This document shows, piece after piece, positions 28,783 to 36,780 of a stretch of 64,000 bases of DNA. A program made the position numbers and the translations under genes. The DNA is from Hydrogenophaga crocea (GTDB lineage Bacteria > Pseudomonadota > Gammaproteobacteria > Burkholderiales > Burkholderiaceae_C), in contig NZ_CP049989.1 of the NCBI RefSeq assembly GCF_011388215.1, forward strand, positions 1,922,001-1,986,000. The letters run 5' to 3'. Each line of letters opens with the position of its first letter. The first letter of the stretch is position 1. The notes below the pieces were generated by a model. That model ran no database searches. It was not told the origin of the DNA and worked only from the letters and a program-made list of their open reading frames with translations.

Positions 28783-29598
28783 ATGCCCCTTGAACCCCTG
28801 TTGATCGCCGAGCTCGCGCTGCTCGGTGTGGGTACCGGTTTCCTCGCAGGCCTGCTCGGCATCGGTGGCGGCATGCTGATGGTGCCCTTCATCACCTTCA
28901 TCCTCACGGGCCGCGGCGTCGCACCCGACCTCGCCGTCAAGATGGCCATCGCCACCTCGATGGCCACCATCATCTTCACCAGCATCTCGAGCGTGCGCGC
29001 GCACCACAAGCGCGGCGCCGTGCGCTGGGACATCGTGCAGCGGCTCGCGCCCGGCATCGTGATCGGCGCGGGCGTGGCCAGCCTGGGTGTGTTCGCGGTG
29101 CTCAAGGGCAGCTGGCTCGCGCTGTTCTTCGCCGCCTTCGTGAGCTTCTCGGCCACGCAGATGCTGATCGACAAAAAGCCCAAGGCCTCGCGCACGCTGC
29201 CGGGCACCGCGGGCCAGCTCGGCGCGGGCGGTGTCATCGGCTTCCTCTCGGGTCTGGTAGGCGCGGGCGGCGGCTTCGTCTCGGTGCCCTTCATGACCTG
29301 GTGCAACGTGCCCATCCACAACGCGGTGGCCACCAGCGCCGCGCTGGGCTTTCCGATCGCGCTCGCCAACGCCCTGGGCTACGTGGTGTCGGGCCAGGGC
29401 GTGGCCAACCTGCCCGCGGCCTCGCTCGGCTACATCTACCTGCCCGCGCTGCTGGTGATCGCGAGCACCAGCGTGCTGATGGCGCCGCTGGGCGTAAAGG
29501 CCGCGCACGCGCTGCCCGTGAAGATGCTCAAGCGCGTGTTCGCGGGCATCCTCTTCGTGCTCGCCGCGTACATGCTCTGGAAGGGCCTGACGGCCTGA
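28783..29598 (+). CDS. TauE/SafE (TSUP) family membrane exporter
   Basis: Sulfite-exporter-type membrane protein of 271 aa with about eight hydrophobic segments in two repeats. Both halves begin with the family's glycine-rich signature: FLAGLLGIGGGMLMVPF near residue 18 and FLSGLVGAGGGFVSVPF near residue 152. The transported anion (sulfite, sulfoacetate or another) cannot be told. The ATG is only 14 bases after the 6S RNA end and lacks a clear ribosome site, so expression may depend on 6S read-through. Confidence 0.85.
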   Translation: MPLEPLLIAELALLGVGTGFLAGLLGIGGGMLMVPFITFILTGRGVAPDLAVKMAIATSMATIIFTSISSVRAHHKRGAVRWDIVQRLAPGIVIGAGVASLGVFAVLKGSWLALFFAAFVSFSATQMLIDKKPKASRTLPGTAGQLGAGGVIGFLSGLVGAGGGFVSVPFMTWCNVPIHNAVATSAALGFPIALANALGYVVSGQGVANLPAASLGYIYLPALLVIASTSVLMAPLGVKAAHALPVKMLKRVFAGILFVLAAYMLWKGLTA

Positions 29599-29604
29599 CG
29601 CACC

Positions 29605-29628
29605 GCGCCCTGGGGCGCCCCAGGGCGC
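29605..29628. other. Perfect 24-base palindrome after the TauE gene
   Basis: Arms GCGCCCTGGGGC and its exact complement meet with no spacer, just after the stop codon; a second dyad-like CCCTGGGCG/CCCCGGGGG stretch follows. It may act as a transcript-end hairpin though no U-run follows closely. Confidence 0.45.
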
Positions 29629-29722
29629 TCCCTGGGCGTTCCCCGGGGGGAGAAGTGTTGTTTTCCCCTCTACAAACCCGCGAAACCCCGGGGCGTTCAC
29701 GCGCGTGAAGCGCGTTTCCTCC

Positions 29723-29751
29723 TTGGAAGGCGCAAACAACTCCATTAGCAT
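29723..29751 (+). promoter_or_regulatory. Candidate promoter of the histone-like gene
   Basis: TTGGAA (29723-29728) and TAGCAT (29746-29751) with a 17-base spacer, about 65 bases before the ATG; AGAAGGAT precedes the start codon. Confidence 0.5.
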
Positions 29752-29815
29752 CAACACGCTTGTGCGAGAGCGCGTTCTCCGCAGGCGTACATCAACTTCT
29801 AGAAGGATCATCAAC

Positions 29816-30277
29816 ATGGCAACTGCGAAGAAAGCCGCCGCGAAAAAAGCGCCGGCCAAGAAGGCGGCTCCGGCGAAGAAGGCCGCTGCCCCGGCGAAGA
29901 AAGCCGCTCCGGCCAAGAAGGCGGCCGCCCCCGCCAAGAAGGCCGCTCCGGCGAAGAAGGCCGCTCCGGCCAAGAAAGCCGCCCCGGCCAAGAAGGCCCC
30001 CGCGAAGAAGGCCGCTCCCGCCAAGAAGCGCACCCCGAACGCCGCCTTCCTCAAGCCCCTGACCCCCAGCGCCGCTCTGGCCGCGATCGTGGGCGCCAGC
30101 CCCCTGCCGCGCACCGAAGTGACCAAGAAGGTCTGGGACTACATCAAGAAGAACAAGCTGCAGGACAGCGTGAACAAGCGCCTCATCAACGCCGACGCCA
30201 AGCTGAAGGAAATCTTCAAGAAGGCCCAGGTCACGATGTTCGAACTGACCAAGCTGGTCAACGACCACCTCAAGTGA
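29816..30277 (+). CDS. Histone H1-like Lys/Ala-rich tail fused to a SWIB/MDM2 domain
   Basis: Protein of 153 aa in two parts. Residues 4-71 are repeats of the KKAAPAKK type, as in bacterial H1-like nucleoid proteins. Residues about 75-150 form a SWIB domain (NAAFLKPLTPSAALAAIVG, EVTKKVWDYIKKNKLQD, ADAKLKEIFKKAQVTMFEL). Such fusions are known in Burkholderiales; the function is thought to be DNA binding or compaction. Start ATG 29816 is supported by AGAAGGATCATCAAC before it; an open extension of 37 codons upstream covers the promoter. A strong terminator follows. Confidence 0.88.
   Translation: MATAKKAAAKKAPAKKAAPAKKAAAPAKKAAPAKKAAAPAKKAAPAKKAAPAKKAAPAKKAPAKKAAPAKKRTPNAAFLKPLTPSAALAAIVGASPLPRTEVTKKVWDYIKKNKLQDSVNKRLINADAKLKEIFKKAQVTMFELTKLVNDHLK
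29822..30028 (+). repeat. In-frame Lys-Ala-Pro codon repeat
   Basis: Degenerate tandem repeat of units like GCC-AAG-AAG-GCC-GCT-CCG encoding KKAAPAKKA. Copies differ at synonymous positions and in length, so copy-number change between strains is likely. Confidence 0.8.
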
Positions 30278-30313
30278 TCGTGCCCCGAACGCGCCGCGCG
30301 GCGCGTTCCCCCC

Positions 30314-30346
30314 GACAAAGCCGACGTTCCGTCGGCTTTGTCGTTT
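30314..30346 (+). terminator. Intrinsic terminator after the histone/SWIB gene
   Basis: A 12-base perfect stem (GACAAAGCCGAC / GTCGGCTTTGTC) with a 5-base loop, followed by GTTT. The U-run is short but the stem is strong. Confidence 0.7.
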
Positions 30347-30422
30347 CCGGACGCCCATCGGCCCCAGGGCATCGGTCGGTCGATCACCTATGCGAAACTG
30401 AGACGTTCTGTAACAAGCGCGC

Positions 30423-32243
30423 ATGAGCACCCCCTCCGCCCCACCGTCTCTCACCACCGCGCCCGCCGCCGGTGGCATGGCCCTGCCGCCCATGCGGCAC
30501 AAGACGGTGCTGGTGATCGACCTGGTGGAATCGGTGCGGCTCATGGCCACGCACGAGGCGCAGGTGGTGGCGCTGTGGCGCGGCTTCGTGCACTTCGCCA
30601 CCACCCAGGTGCTGCCCGAGCGCGGCGGCCGTCTCGTGAAGAGCCTGGGCGACGGCCTGCTGGCCGAGTTCGAGCACCCGGCGCAGGCGGTGCGCGCCGC
30701 GCTGGCGCTGCACCGCCACTTCGACGAGGCCAACCGGGACCTGCCCGCGGCACAGCAGCTCTACCTGCGCGCGGGCATCAACGCCACCCGGCTCTACGTG
30801 GACGACACCGACGTGTACGGCCACGGCGTGAACCTGGCCGCGCGCGTGGCCGACCTGGCCGCGCCCGGCGAGACCGTGGTGACGGCCAGCGTGTACGACG
30901 CCATCGTGGTGGGCGTGGACGCCGATGTGCAGGACCGTGGCGAGAGCTACCTCAAGCACTGGCCCGAACCGGTGCGCACCTGGGCCGTGTCGCCGGTGAA
31001 CGCGCACACGCCGGTGGTGCGCCTGCCCACGCCGGCCGAATCGGCGAGCGACTTCCGCCCCGGCGTGGCCGTGGTGCCCTTCGAGACGCGCAGCCATGCG
31101 GCCGAGCAGTTCGTGATCGGCGAGCTGATCGCCGACGGCGTGATCACCCAGCTCTCGCGCAGCCAGGACCTGCGCGTGATCTCGCGCCTGTCCACCAGCG
31201 CCTTCCGCGGCCGCGGCACGCCTGCGGCCGAGGTCGGCCAGCGGCTCGAAGCCTCGTACACGCTCAGCGGCAGTTACGTGACCTTTGGCGACAAGGTGGT
31301 GATCACCGCCGAACTCAGCGACAACCGCCGCAACGAGGTGGTGTGGGCCGAGCGGCTGGCGGGCGACACGCTCGACCTGGTGCAGCTCGAGAGCGAGCTC
31401 GTCACGCGCCTGAGCGAGGCCACGTCCAACGCGGTGCTGCACCACGTGGTGCAGCGGTCGCTGGTGCAGCCGCTGCCGCAGCTCGAGAGCAATGCGCTCA
31501 TGCTCGGCGGCATCACGCTGATGCACCGCTCGACACCGCGCGACCTGCAGCGCAGCCAGCAACTGCTCATGGCCGTGATCGAGCGGCACAAGCGCGTGGC
31601 GACGCCGTGCGCGTGGCTGGCCAAGTGGCACATCATGCAGGTGGTGCAGGGCCTGGCGCCCGAGCCCGCACAGGCCTTCCGCGAGGCCATCGACATGGCC
31701 GACCGGGCCCTGGACCTCGAGCCCAACAGCACGCTGGCGATGGCCATCAAGGGCCATGCGCTGTGCCACCTGGGCGACGACGTGGGCGCGTCGCGGCAAT
31801 TGCTGGAGCAGGCGACCACGATCAACCCCAACGACCCGATGGCCTGGCTCTACATGGGCTTCTGGAACACCATGTGGGGCGATCCCGCGCTGGCCGTCGA
31901 GGCCTGCGAACGCGCGCTGCGCCTGTCGCCGGTGGACCCGCAGACCTACTACTTCCAGATGCTCGCGGCGAACGGCTACCTGGTGGCCGACCAGCTCGAG
32001 CGGGTGGTGGCGCTGTGCGAGGCCTCGCTCAAGCACAACCGCTACCACCTGCCCACGCTGCGCGTGCTGATGACGGCGCAGCACGAACTGGGCCGTGCGT
32101 CAGAGGCGCGCGACACGTTCAACACCCTGCTGTCGTTGCAACCCGACCTGACCGTCGCGCGCTTCCTGGGCTATGGCTCGGCGAGCCGCTTGCGCCAACG
32201 CGGCGCCAACGCCTTGCGGGCCCTGGGCCTGCGCGAACACTGA
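30423..32243 (+). CDS. Class III adenylyl cyclase with TolB-like and TPR regions
   Basis: Soluble protein of 606 aa. Residues 25-185 are a class III cyclase domain with all key residues visible: metal Asp D33 (VIDLVESV) and D77 (KSLGDGLLAEF), base-contacting K73 and D130 (DVYG), and transition-state N137 and R141 (VNLAARV). This favours cAMP production. Residues about 213-350 resemble the TolB-like domain (VAVVPFETRS, LSGSYVTFGDKVVITAEL) found in such cyclases; 400-590 look like TPRs (ALDLEPNSTLAMAIKGHA, TTINPNDPMAWLYMGFW). No transmembrane segment or signal peptide. Fourteen bases before the PAP2 gene, so probably first in a three-gene operon. Confidence 0.85.
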   Translation: MSTPSAPPSLTTAPAAGGMALPPMRHKTVLVIDLVESVRLMATHEAQVVALWRGFVHFATTQVLPERGGRLVKSLGDGLLAEFEHPAQAVRAALALHRHFDEANRDLPAAQQLYLRAGINATRLYVDDTDVYGHGVNLAARVADLAAPGETVVTASVYDAIVVGVDADVQDRGESYLKHWPEPVRTWAVSPVNAHTPVVRLPTPAESASDFRPGVAVVPFETRSHAAEQFVIGELIADGVITQLSRSQDLRVISRLSTSAFRGRGTPAAEVGQRLEASYTLSGSYVTFGDKVVITAELSDNRRNEVVWAERLAGDTLDLVQLESELVTRLSEATSNAVLHHVVQRSLVQPLPQLESNALMLGGITLMHRSTPRDLQRSQQLLMAVIERHKRVATPCAWLAKWHIMQVVQGLAPEPAQAFREAIDMADRALDLEPNSTLAMAIKGHALCHLGDDVGASRQLLEQATTINPNDPMAWLYMGFWNTMWGDPALAVEACERALRLSPVDPQTYYFQMLAANGYLVADQLERVVALCEASLKHNRYHLPTLRVLMTAQHELGRASEARDTFNTLLSLQPDLTVARFLGYGSASRLRQRGANALRALGLREH

Positions 32244-32257
32244 CCAAGGAGGAAACC

Positions 32258-32347
32258 ATGAGTGGAATGTCTGGAATGAGCGGCATGTCGGGGATGTCCG
32301 GCATGTCGGGGATGAGCGGGATGTCGGGCATGTCCGGCATGAGCGGC
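32258..32347 (+). repeat. Ten tandem Met-Ser-Gly codon triplets
   Basis: Ten consecutive 9-base units each read ATG-Ser-Gly, with serine coded by AGT, TCT, AGC, TCG or TCC and glycine by GGA, GGC or GGG. The DNA units differ while the peptide is perfect, so the repeat appears kept at protein level. Each unit also supplies an in-frame ATG, but only the first has a ribosome site. Confidence 0.95.
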
Positions 32348-33358
32348 ATGGGCGCCGCCAATGCGCTGGCCTCGGCCGACGCGCTCACCCTCTCGCGCGC
32401 GGCCATCGTCGGCCCGTTCCAGGGGCCGGTGCTCCAGGTCAAGTGGCCCACCTTCAACGACAACGAGCAGAACCTCAAGCGCTGGGCGCCCGAGCCGCGG
32501 CTGTTCGCGATCGACTTCGAGGCCCGCGAAGGCGTCTCGCTCGAGACCGACAACCGCCGCCGAACCGCCACGCTGGTCTACAGCCACCGCGGCCGCAGCG
32601 ACACGCTGGTCACGCTCACCGGCCCCGACGAACGCCTGATCCAGCAGCAGCTGCAACTCGTCGCCGCCTATGCCGACCTGCGCCCCGATCGTTCGCTGGA
32701 AATCGTGGAGCAAATGGGCTATCCCGTGGCCTTCTGGTCGTCGGTGATCGGCCTCACCTCGCACCGCCACGCCAAGACGCTGCAGCTCATCGAGCTCGCC
32801 TACAACGTCGCCGCGCCCATCATCCAGCGCATCAAGGTGGCGTTCTCGATCACGCGGCCCGACGAGTTCTCGCCGCAGATCCAGGCCATGATCGCCACGC
32901 CCGGCCACGGCGCCTGGCCCAGCGGCCACGCCACCGAGGGCTTCCTGATCGCGGTGCTGTTGCAGAAGCTGCTCGACGCCGCCGCCCCGCCCCAGGGCAC
33001 GCAGCCGGGCAACGGCGAGGCCTGCCGCGAGCAGCTGCAGCGCCTGGCCGCGCGCATCGCGGTCAACCGCACCGTGGCCGGCGTGCACTACCCGATCGAC
33101 AGCGCCGCGGGCCGCCTGCTGGGCACCGCGCTGGCCGAGTTCATCGTGGCGCGCGCCACCGGCGGCAAGGTGCACGAGCGCGGCTTCCACTCGGCCCTGT
33201 TCCGCGAGGCCGACGGCGCGCCCAAGGACTTCAGCCTCGACGACCCCATGGACCTGCCCAGCGGCCAGCCCTACACCCGCGCCGCGCAAGGCAAGCGCGT
33301 GCCCGAAGGGCCGCTGCTCTCGTGGCTGTGGCAAGAGGCGCTCAAGGAGTGGCCGTGA
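32258..33358 (+). CDS. PAP2/vanadium-haloperoxidase-fold enzyme with (MSG)10 N-terminus
   Basis: Protein of 366 aa with the three-part PAP2/vanadate-binding signature: K193-x6-R200-P201 (KVAFSITRP), PSGH at 221-224 (WPSGHATEG), and R271-x5-H277-x3-D281 (NRTVAGVHYPID). Known members are acid phosphatases, lipid phosphatases or vanadium haloperoxidases; reaction here unknown. No membrane segments, unlike lipid phosphatases, so a soluble haloperoxidase-like or phosphatase role is favoured. Residues 1-30 are ten Met-Ser-Gly repeats. A strong AAGGAGGAAACC site sets the start. Its stop overlaps the protease start (GTGA). Confidence 0.82.
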   Translation: MSGMSGMSGMSGMSGMSGMSGMSGMSGMSGMGAANALASADALTLSRAAIVGPFQGPVLQVKWPTFNDNEQNLKRWAPEPRLFAIDFEAREGVSLETDNRRRTATLVYSHRGRSDTLVTLTGPDERLIQQQLQLVAAYADLRPDRSLEIVEQMGYPVAFWSSVIGLTSHRHAKTLQLIELAYNVAAPIIQRIKVAFSITRPDEFSPQIQAMIATPGHGAWPSGHATEGFLIAVLLQKLLDAAAPPQGTQPGNGEACREQLQRLAARIAVNRTVAGVHYPIDSAAGRLLGTALAEFIVARATGGKVHERGFHSALFREADGAPKDFSLDDPMDLPSGQPYTRAAQGKRVPEGPLLSWLWQEALKEWP

Positions 33359-35295
33359 GCTGGGCGCCGCTGCCGCGCGGCCGTTTCACCGGCATCGACT
33401 GGTCCGCGCCGGGCGCGATCGACGGCATGGACCCCTACCTTGCCTGGGCCGAGGCCGACGGCTTCGTGGGCTACCACCGGCCCGGCCACCATGACCAGCC
33501 CAAGTGGCTGCCGATCGTGATCGGCCTGCGCGAGGGCGCCGACGTGCGCGAGCTCGTCGACGCCTCGTCGAGCCGCTGGTTGCAGATTCCGCAGGCCTAC
33601 CTGCTGATCCCGGGCCTGCGCCACTGCACGGCGCGCGTTTCGCGGCGGTTCTTCGAGCACTGGCGCCAGGGCCACGTGGTGCGCTCGCTCATCGAGCGCT
33701 TCGAGCTCGGCCTGCCGGTGGACCAGCACACCGTCGCGCTCAAGGACTGCTGCCACCGCCACCAGCAGCCGCTGCCCCCGCCGCAGCGCGTGCCCGGCCC
33801 GGTGCTGGGCCTGATCGACGGCGGTCTGGCGGTGGCCAACGCGGCCTTCCGCGACGCCGCGGGCCGCACGCGCGTGAAGCATTTCTGGCGTCAGGACAAT
33901 CTGTACGGCGGCCCCTGGCCCGGCTCGCCCGATCACGAGCGCGTACCGCTCGATCCCACGCGCGCCGGCCCCACGCCGCCCGACCTGGGCTACGGCCACG
34001 CGCTCACCGGCCACGCGATCGACAGCGCGATCGCCAGCTTCACGCGCCGCGGCCAGCTCGACGAAGACGCGCTCTACCGCTACCTGCAGCTCTGGGACCT
34101 GGCGCGGCCGGTGAACCACGGCACGCACGTGTGCGGCCTGGCCACCGCGCCGGGCGGCCTGCTGGCCCCCGGCCTCAACGACTTCGCGAGCCGTTGCCCG
34201 GTGATCGCGGTGCAGCTCGACTGGGCCAACGTGCTCGACACCTCCGGCGGCGCGCTCAACGTCGGCGTGCTCGACGCGCTGCACTACATCGTCGCGCACG
34301 CCGCCGACGACGCCGAGATCGTGGTCAACGTGAGCTGGGGCACGCTGGCCGGCCCGCACGACGGCACCTCGCTGCTCGAAGCCGCCATGGACGAGCTCAT
34401 CGAGCGCCTGGACGGCCGGCTGCAGATCGCCCTGCCCGCGGGCAACGCCTACCAGAGCCGCACCCACGCCAACGCCACGCTGGCACCGCGCGAGGCGCTG
34501 GAACTGCACTGGCGCGTGCAGCCCGACGACCGCACGCAGAGCTTCCTCGAGATCTGGCTGCCGGCGAACGCGGCCGGGGTGGCCATCACGGTGCAGCCGC
34601 CCGAGCGGCCCGCGCAGGCCGTGACGCTGCGGCCGGGGGAATCGGGCATGTGGGTCGATGCGCGCGGCGTGCCGCAGTGGACCCTGATCTACCCGACCAC
34701 CACCGCGCTCGGCGCGCACGGCACCTGCGCGCTGCTCGCGCTCGAGCCCACGTTCAGCCGCGAGCCCGGGCGTGCGCTCGCGCCCTTCGGGGCCTGGCAG
34801 GTGCGGCTGCACAACCAGGGCCGCACGCCCGTGACCTTCGACGCCTACGTGGAGCGCGACGACGTGGTCCTGGGCACAAACACCGGCGCGCGCCAGTCCT
34901 ACCTGGAAGACCGGCGCTACGACACCCAGGGCAACCTGGGCGGCTGGATCGACCACGCGGACAACCCCACGCCGATCCGCCGCAGCGGCGTGTTCAACAG
35001 CCTGGCCACCGGGCAGCGCACGCTGAGCGCGGGCGGCACCCGGGCCACCGACAGCGGGCCCGAGCGCCTGTCGCGCTTTGCGCGCTATTCGCCGCAAAAG
35101 CCCAGCCCCGATCCGCAGCGGCCGCAACGCCCGGGCGTGAAGCCCGCGCCCGACACGCTGGCGCCGAGCGACAGCAACACCGCGCTCTGGGGCATGCGCA
35201 GCACGGGCAGCCTCAGCGGCAGCACAGTGCGGCTCGCGGGCACGAGCTCGTCGGCGCCCCAGGTGGCGAGGCGGCTGCTCAACGCGCTCGGTTGA
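33355..35295 (+). CDS. Cytosolic S8 (subtilisin-like) serine protease
   Basis: Subtilase-family protein of 646 aa. The catalytic triad is visible: D155 in GLIDGGL, H255 in NHGTHVCGLA, and S631 in AGTSSSAPQVA; oxyanion N364 is in LPAGNAYQS. The catalytic Ser lies very near the C-terminus, with about 260 residues inserted after the oxyanion Asn that include beta-rich stretches. About 150 residues precede the Asp, but there is no signal peptide or classic propeptide, so an intracellular role is likely. GTG start set by AAGGAG and by overlap with the PAP2 stop. Converges with the Crp-type gene, 24 bases away. Confidence 0.85.
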   Translation: MSWAPLPRGRFTGIDWSAPGAIDGMDPYLAWAEADGFVGYHRPGHHDQPKWLPIVIGLREGADVRELVDASSSRWLQIPQAYLLIPGLRHCTARVSRRFFEHWRQGHVVRSLIERFELGLPVDQHTVALKDCCHRHQQPLPPPQRVPGPVLGLIDGGLAVANAAFRDAAGRTRVKHFWRQDNLYGGPWPGSPDHERVPLDPTRAGPTPPDLGYGHALTGHAIDSAIASFTRRGQLDEDALYRYLQLWDLARPVNHGTHVCGLATAPGGLLAPGLNDFASRCPVIAVQLDWANVLDTSGGALNVGVLDALHYIVAHAADDAEIVVNVSWGTLAGPHDGTSLLEAAMDELIERLDGRLQIALPAGNAYQSRTHANATLAPREALELHWRVQPDDRTQSFLEIWLPANAAGVAITVQPPERPAQAVTLRPGESGMWVDARGVPQWTLIYPTTTALGAHGTCALLALEPTFSREPGRALAPFGAWQVRLHNQGRTPVTFDAYVERDDVVLGTNTGARQSYLEDRRYDTQGNLGGWIDHADNPTPIRRSGVFNSLATGQRTLSAGGTRATDSGPERLSRFARYSPQKPSPDPQRPQRPGVKPAPDTLAPSDSNTALWGMRSTGSLSGSTVRLAGTSSSAPQVARRLLNALG

Positions 35296-35319
35296 CGGTG
35301 GCAACCGCGCCGGCCGCGC

Positions 35320-35967
35320 CTACCAGCGCGCCGGCAGCGGACGCAGCAGCCAGATCCAGCGCTCGCGCACCGCGATGAAGCCGCCGGTTTCCAGGTCCTT
35401 GAGCAGGCGGCTCACCATCTCTCGCGAACAGGCCAGGTGCTGGGCGATCTGCTGGTGGGTGATGCGCTCGCGCAGCGGGCGTTCGCCGCGCTCGTTGGGC
35501 TCGCGCGCCCACTCGTTGAGCAGCTTCACCAGCCGGCCGTAGACGTCGATCAGCGCCACGCTGCGCGCGCTTTCGGTGGCCAGGCGCGCGCGGCGGATCA
35601 CGCGCGCCATGAGTTCGAGCGCGAATTCGGGGTGGTCGGCGATGTAGCCGAGCAGGGTCTGGCGGGTGATCACCGAGCAGGTGGTGGTGTCCACCGCCTC
35701 CACGTTGGCCGAGCGCGGCCCGCCGTCGAGCGACATCTCGCCCACGTACTCGAGCGGGCCGTACAGGCCCAGGGTCAGCTCACGCCCCGAGGCGTCGGCC
35801 ACGAAGGCCCGAAGTCGCCCCTTGAGCACGATGAACAGCGTGTCGCCGGTGTCGCCTTCCTGGATCAGCAGCGCGCCGCGGCGGTAGTGGCGGTGCACCC
35901 CCTGGGCCGCGAGCGCTTCGATGTGCTGGGTGTTGCGGGAATCGATCGGAGCGCTGCCTGGGGACAT
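35320..35967 (-). CDS. Crp/Fnr-family transcriptional regulator
   Basis: Protein of 215 aa: cyclic-nucleotide-type beta-roll (residues 20-115) and C-terminal winged helix (THQQIAQHLACSREMVSRLL near 170-190). The phosphate-binding cassette reads GEMSLDGGPRSA (E77, R85), retaining the Glu and Arg that bind cyclic nucleotide in CRP; the spacing is slightly shorter. No Fnr-type N-terminal cysteine cluster, so cyclic nucleotide rather than Fe-S is the more likely ligand. It follows the PAS/LuxR-type gene by nine bases, probably as an operon. Confidence 0.88.
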   Translation of the reverse strand: MSPGSAPIDSRNTQHIEALAAQGVHRHYRRGALLIQEGDTGDTLFIVLKGRLRAFVADASGRELTLGLYGPLEYVGEMSLDGGPRSANVEAVDTTTCSVITRQTLLGYIADHPEFALELMARVIRRARLATESARSVALIDVYGRLVKLLNEWAREPNERGERPLRERITHQQIAQHLACSREMVSRLLKDLETGGFIAVRERWIWLLRPLPARW

Positions 35968-35976
35968 CCGGGAGGG

Positions 35977-36663
35977 TCAGGGGTGGCTGTAACCGGCCGG
36001 ATTGTGCGTGACCGGCGTGACGATGCGCAAGGCAGGCACCACGGGCGGCAGGCTGTTGATGCGCTGCAGCAGCCGGCGGATGCTGGACGCACCGGCCTTC
36101 TCGCGCAGGGTCTTGATCTGGCTGCGCACGGTGGACACGGCCACGCCGTTCTCGGCCGCGATCTCGTTGATGTCCAGGCCGCGGCACAGCGCGAGCAGCA
36201 CGACCTCTTCGGTCGGGCTCAGCGCCAGGGCCCGCGCGAACATGCGCACCGCGAGGTTGTCGCACACGTTCTGGCGCGACATCACCACCAGCACCGTGGG
36301 CGCGTCGTCCTCGAGCGGGTGCGACAGCGGCGTGAAGGCCAGCGACAGATCGCGCTCCTGTTCGCGCATCAACACCAGGCGGCGCTGGCCGCGCAGCGCG
36401 GCGTCGAGCGCCTGCTGGATGCGCTCGCTGTGCTCGGGCGTGGTCCCCAGGAGGCTGCCGCTGCACGCACGCAGCAGGCGGCGCTGGGCGAGCTCGTGGC
36501 GGGCCAGGTGGTTGGCATGCAGGATGCGGCCCTGCGCGTCGAGCAGCAGCATGCCGTAGTCGATCTCGTCGAACACGCGCAGCAGATGGGCCTCGCTGAG
36601 CGTTCTCGTCTCGGCGGGAAAGCCGGTGTGCGTCGTGCGGATCTTGTCAGTTGCTTGCCACAT
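35977..36663 (-). CDS. PAS-like / LuxR-type HTH regulator
   Basis: Protein of 228 aa. Residues 27-130 resemble a PAS sensor (VFDEIDYGMLLLDAQGRILH), and residues 145-205 a LuxR/GerE-type HTH (ALSPTEEVVLLALCRGLDI, AVSTVRSQIKTLREKAGA). No receiver domain with phospho-Asp is apparent. A strong AGGAGG site precedes the ATG. Ligand unknown. It is transcribed with the Crp-type gene downstream. Confidence 0.83.
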   Translation of the reverse strand: MWQATDKIRTTHTGFPAETRTLSEAHLLRVFDEIDYGMLLLDAQGRILHANHLARHELAQRRLLRACSGSLLGTTPEHSERIQQALDAALRGQRRLVLMREQERDLSLAFTPLSHPLEDDAPTVLVVMSRQNVCDNLAVRMFARALALSPTEEVVLLALCRGLDINEIAAENGVAVSTVRSQIKTLREKAGASSIRRLLQRINSLPPVVPALRIVTPVTHNPAGYSHP

Positions 36664-36780
36664 GGGGAACCTCCTGTTGGCAGGCAGTGTTCCACCGGAT
36701 GGGGAAAGTCCGCTGTGTGCTGATGACCGGCGTTTTGTGATCCATTCACCAAACGCCGGCGGGCGCCGCGCGCCGGGCGT

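Noticed and set aside
29822..30028. CRISPR-like or satellite repeat
   Set aside because: The units are in frame, encode a KKAAPAKK tail, and have no spacers.
32258..32347. Non-coding microsatellite
   Set aside because: A strong ribosome site precedes it, the frame continues into a PAP2 enzyme, and variation is confined to synonymous positions.
32258..33358. Naming the PAP2-fold protein a vanadium haloperoxidase
   Set aside because: The K/RP, PSGH and R-H-D motifs are shared by acid phosphatases and haloperoxidases; sequence alone does not decide.
35320..35967. Calling the regulator Fnr
   Set aside because: The N-terminal cysteine cluster of Fnr is missing and the cyclic-nucleotide-type cassette is kept.
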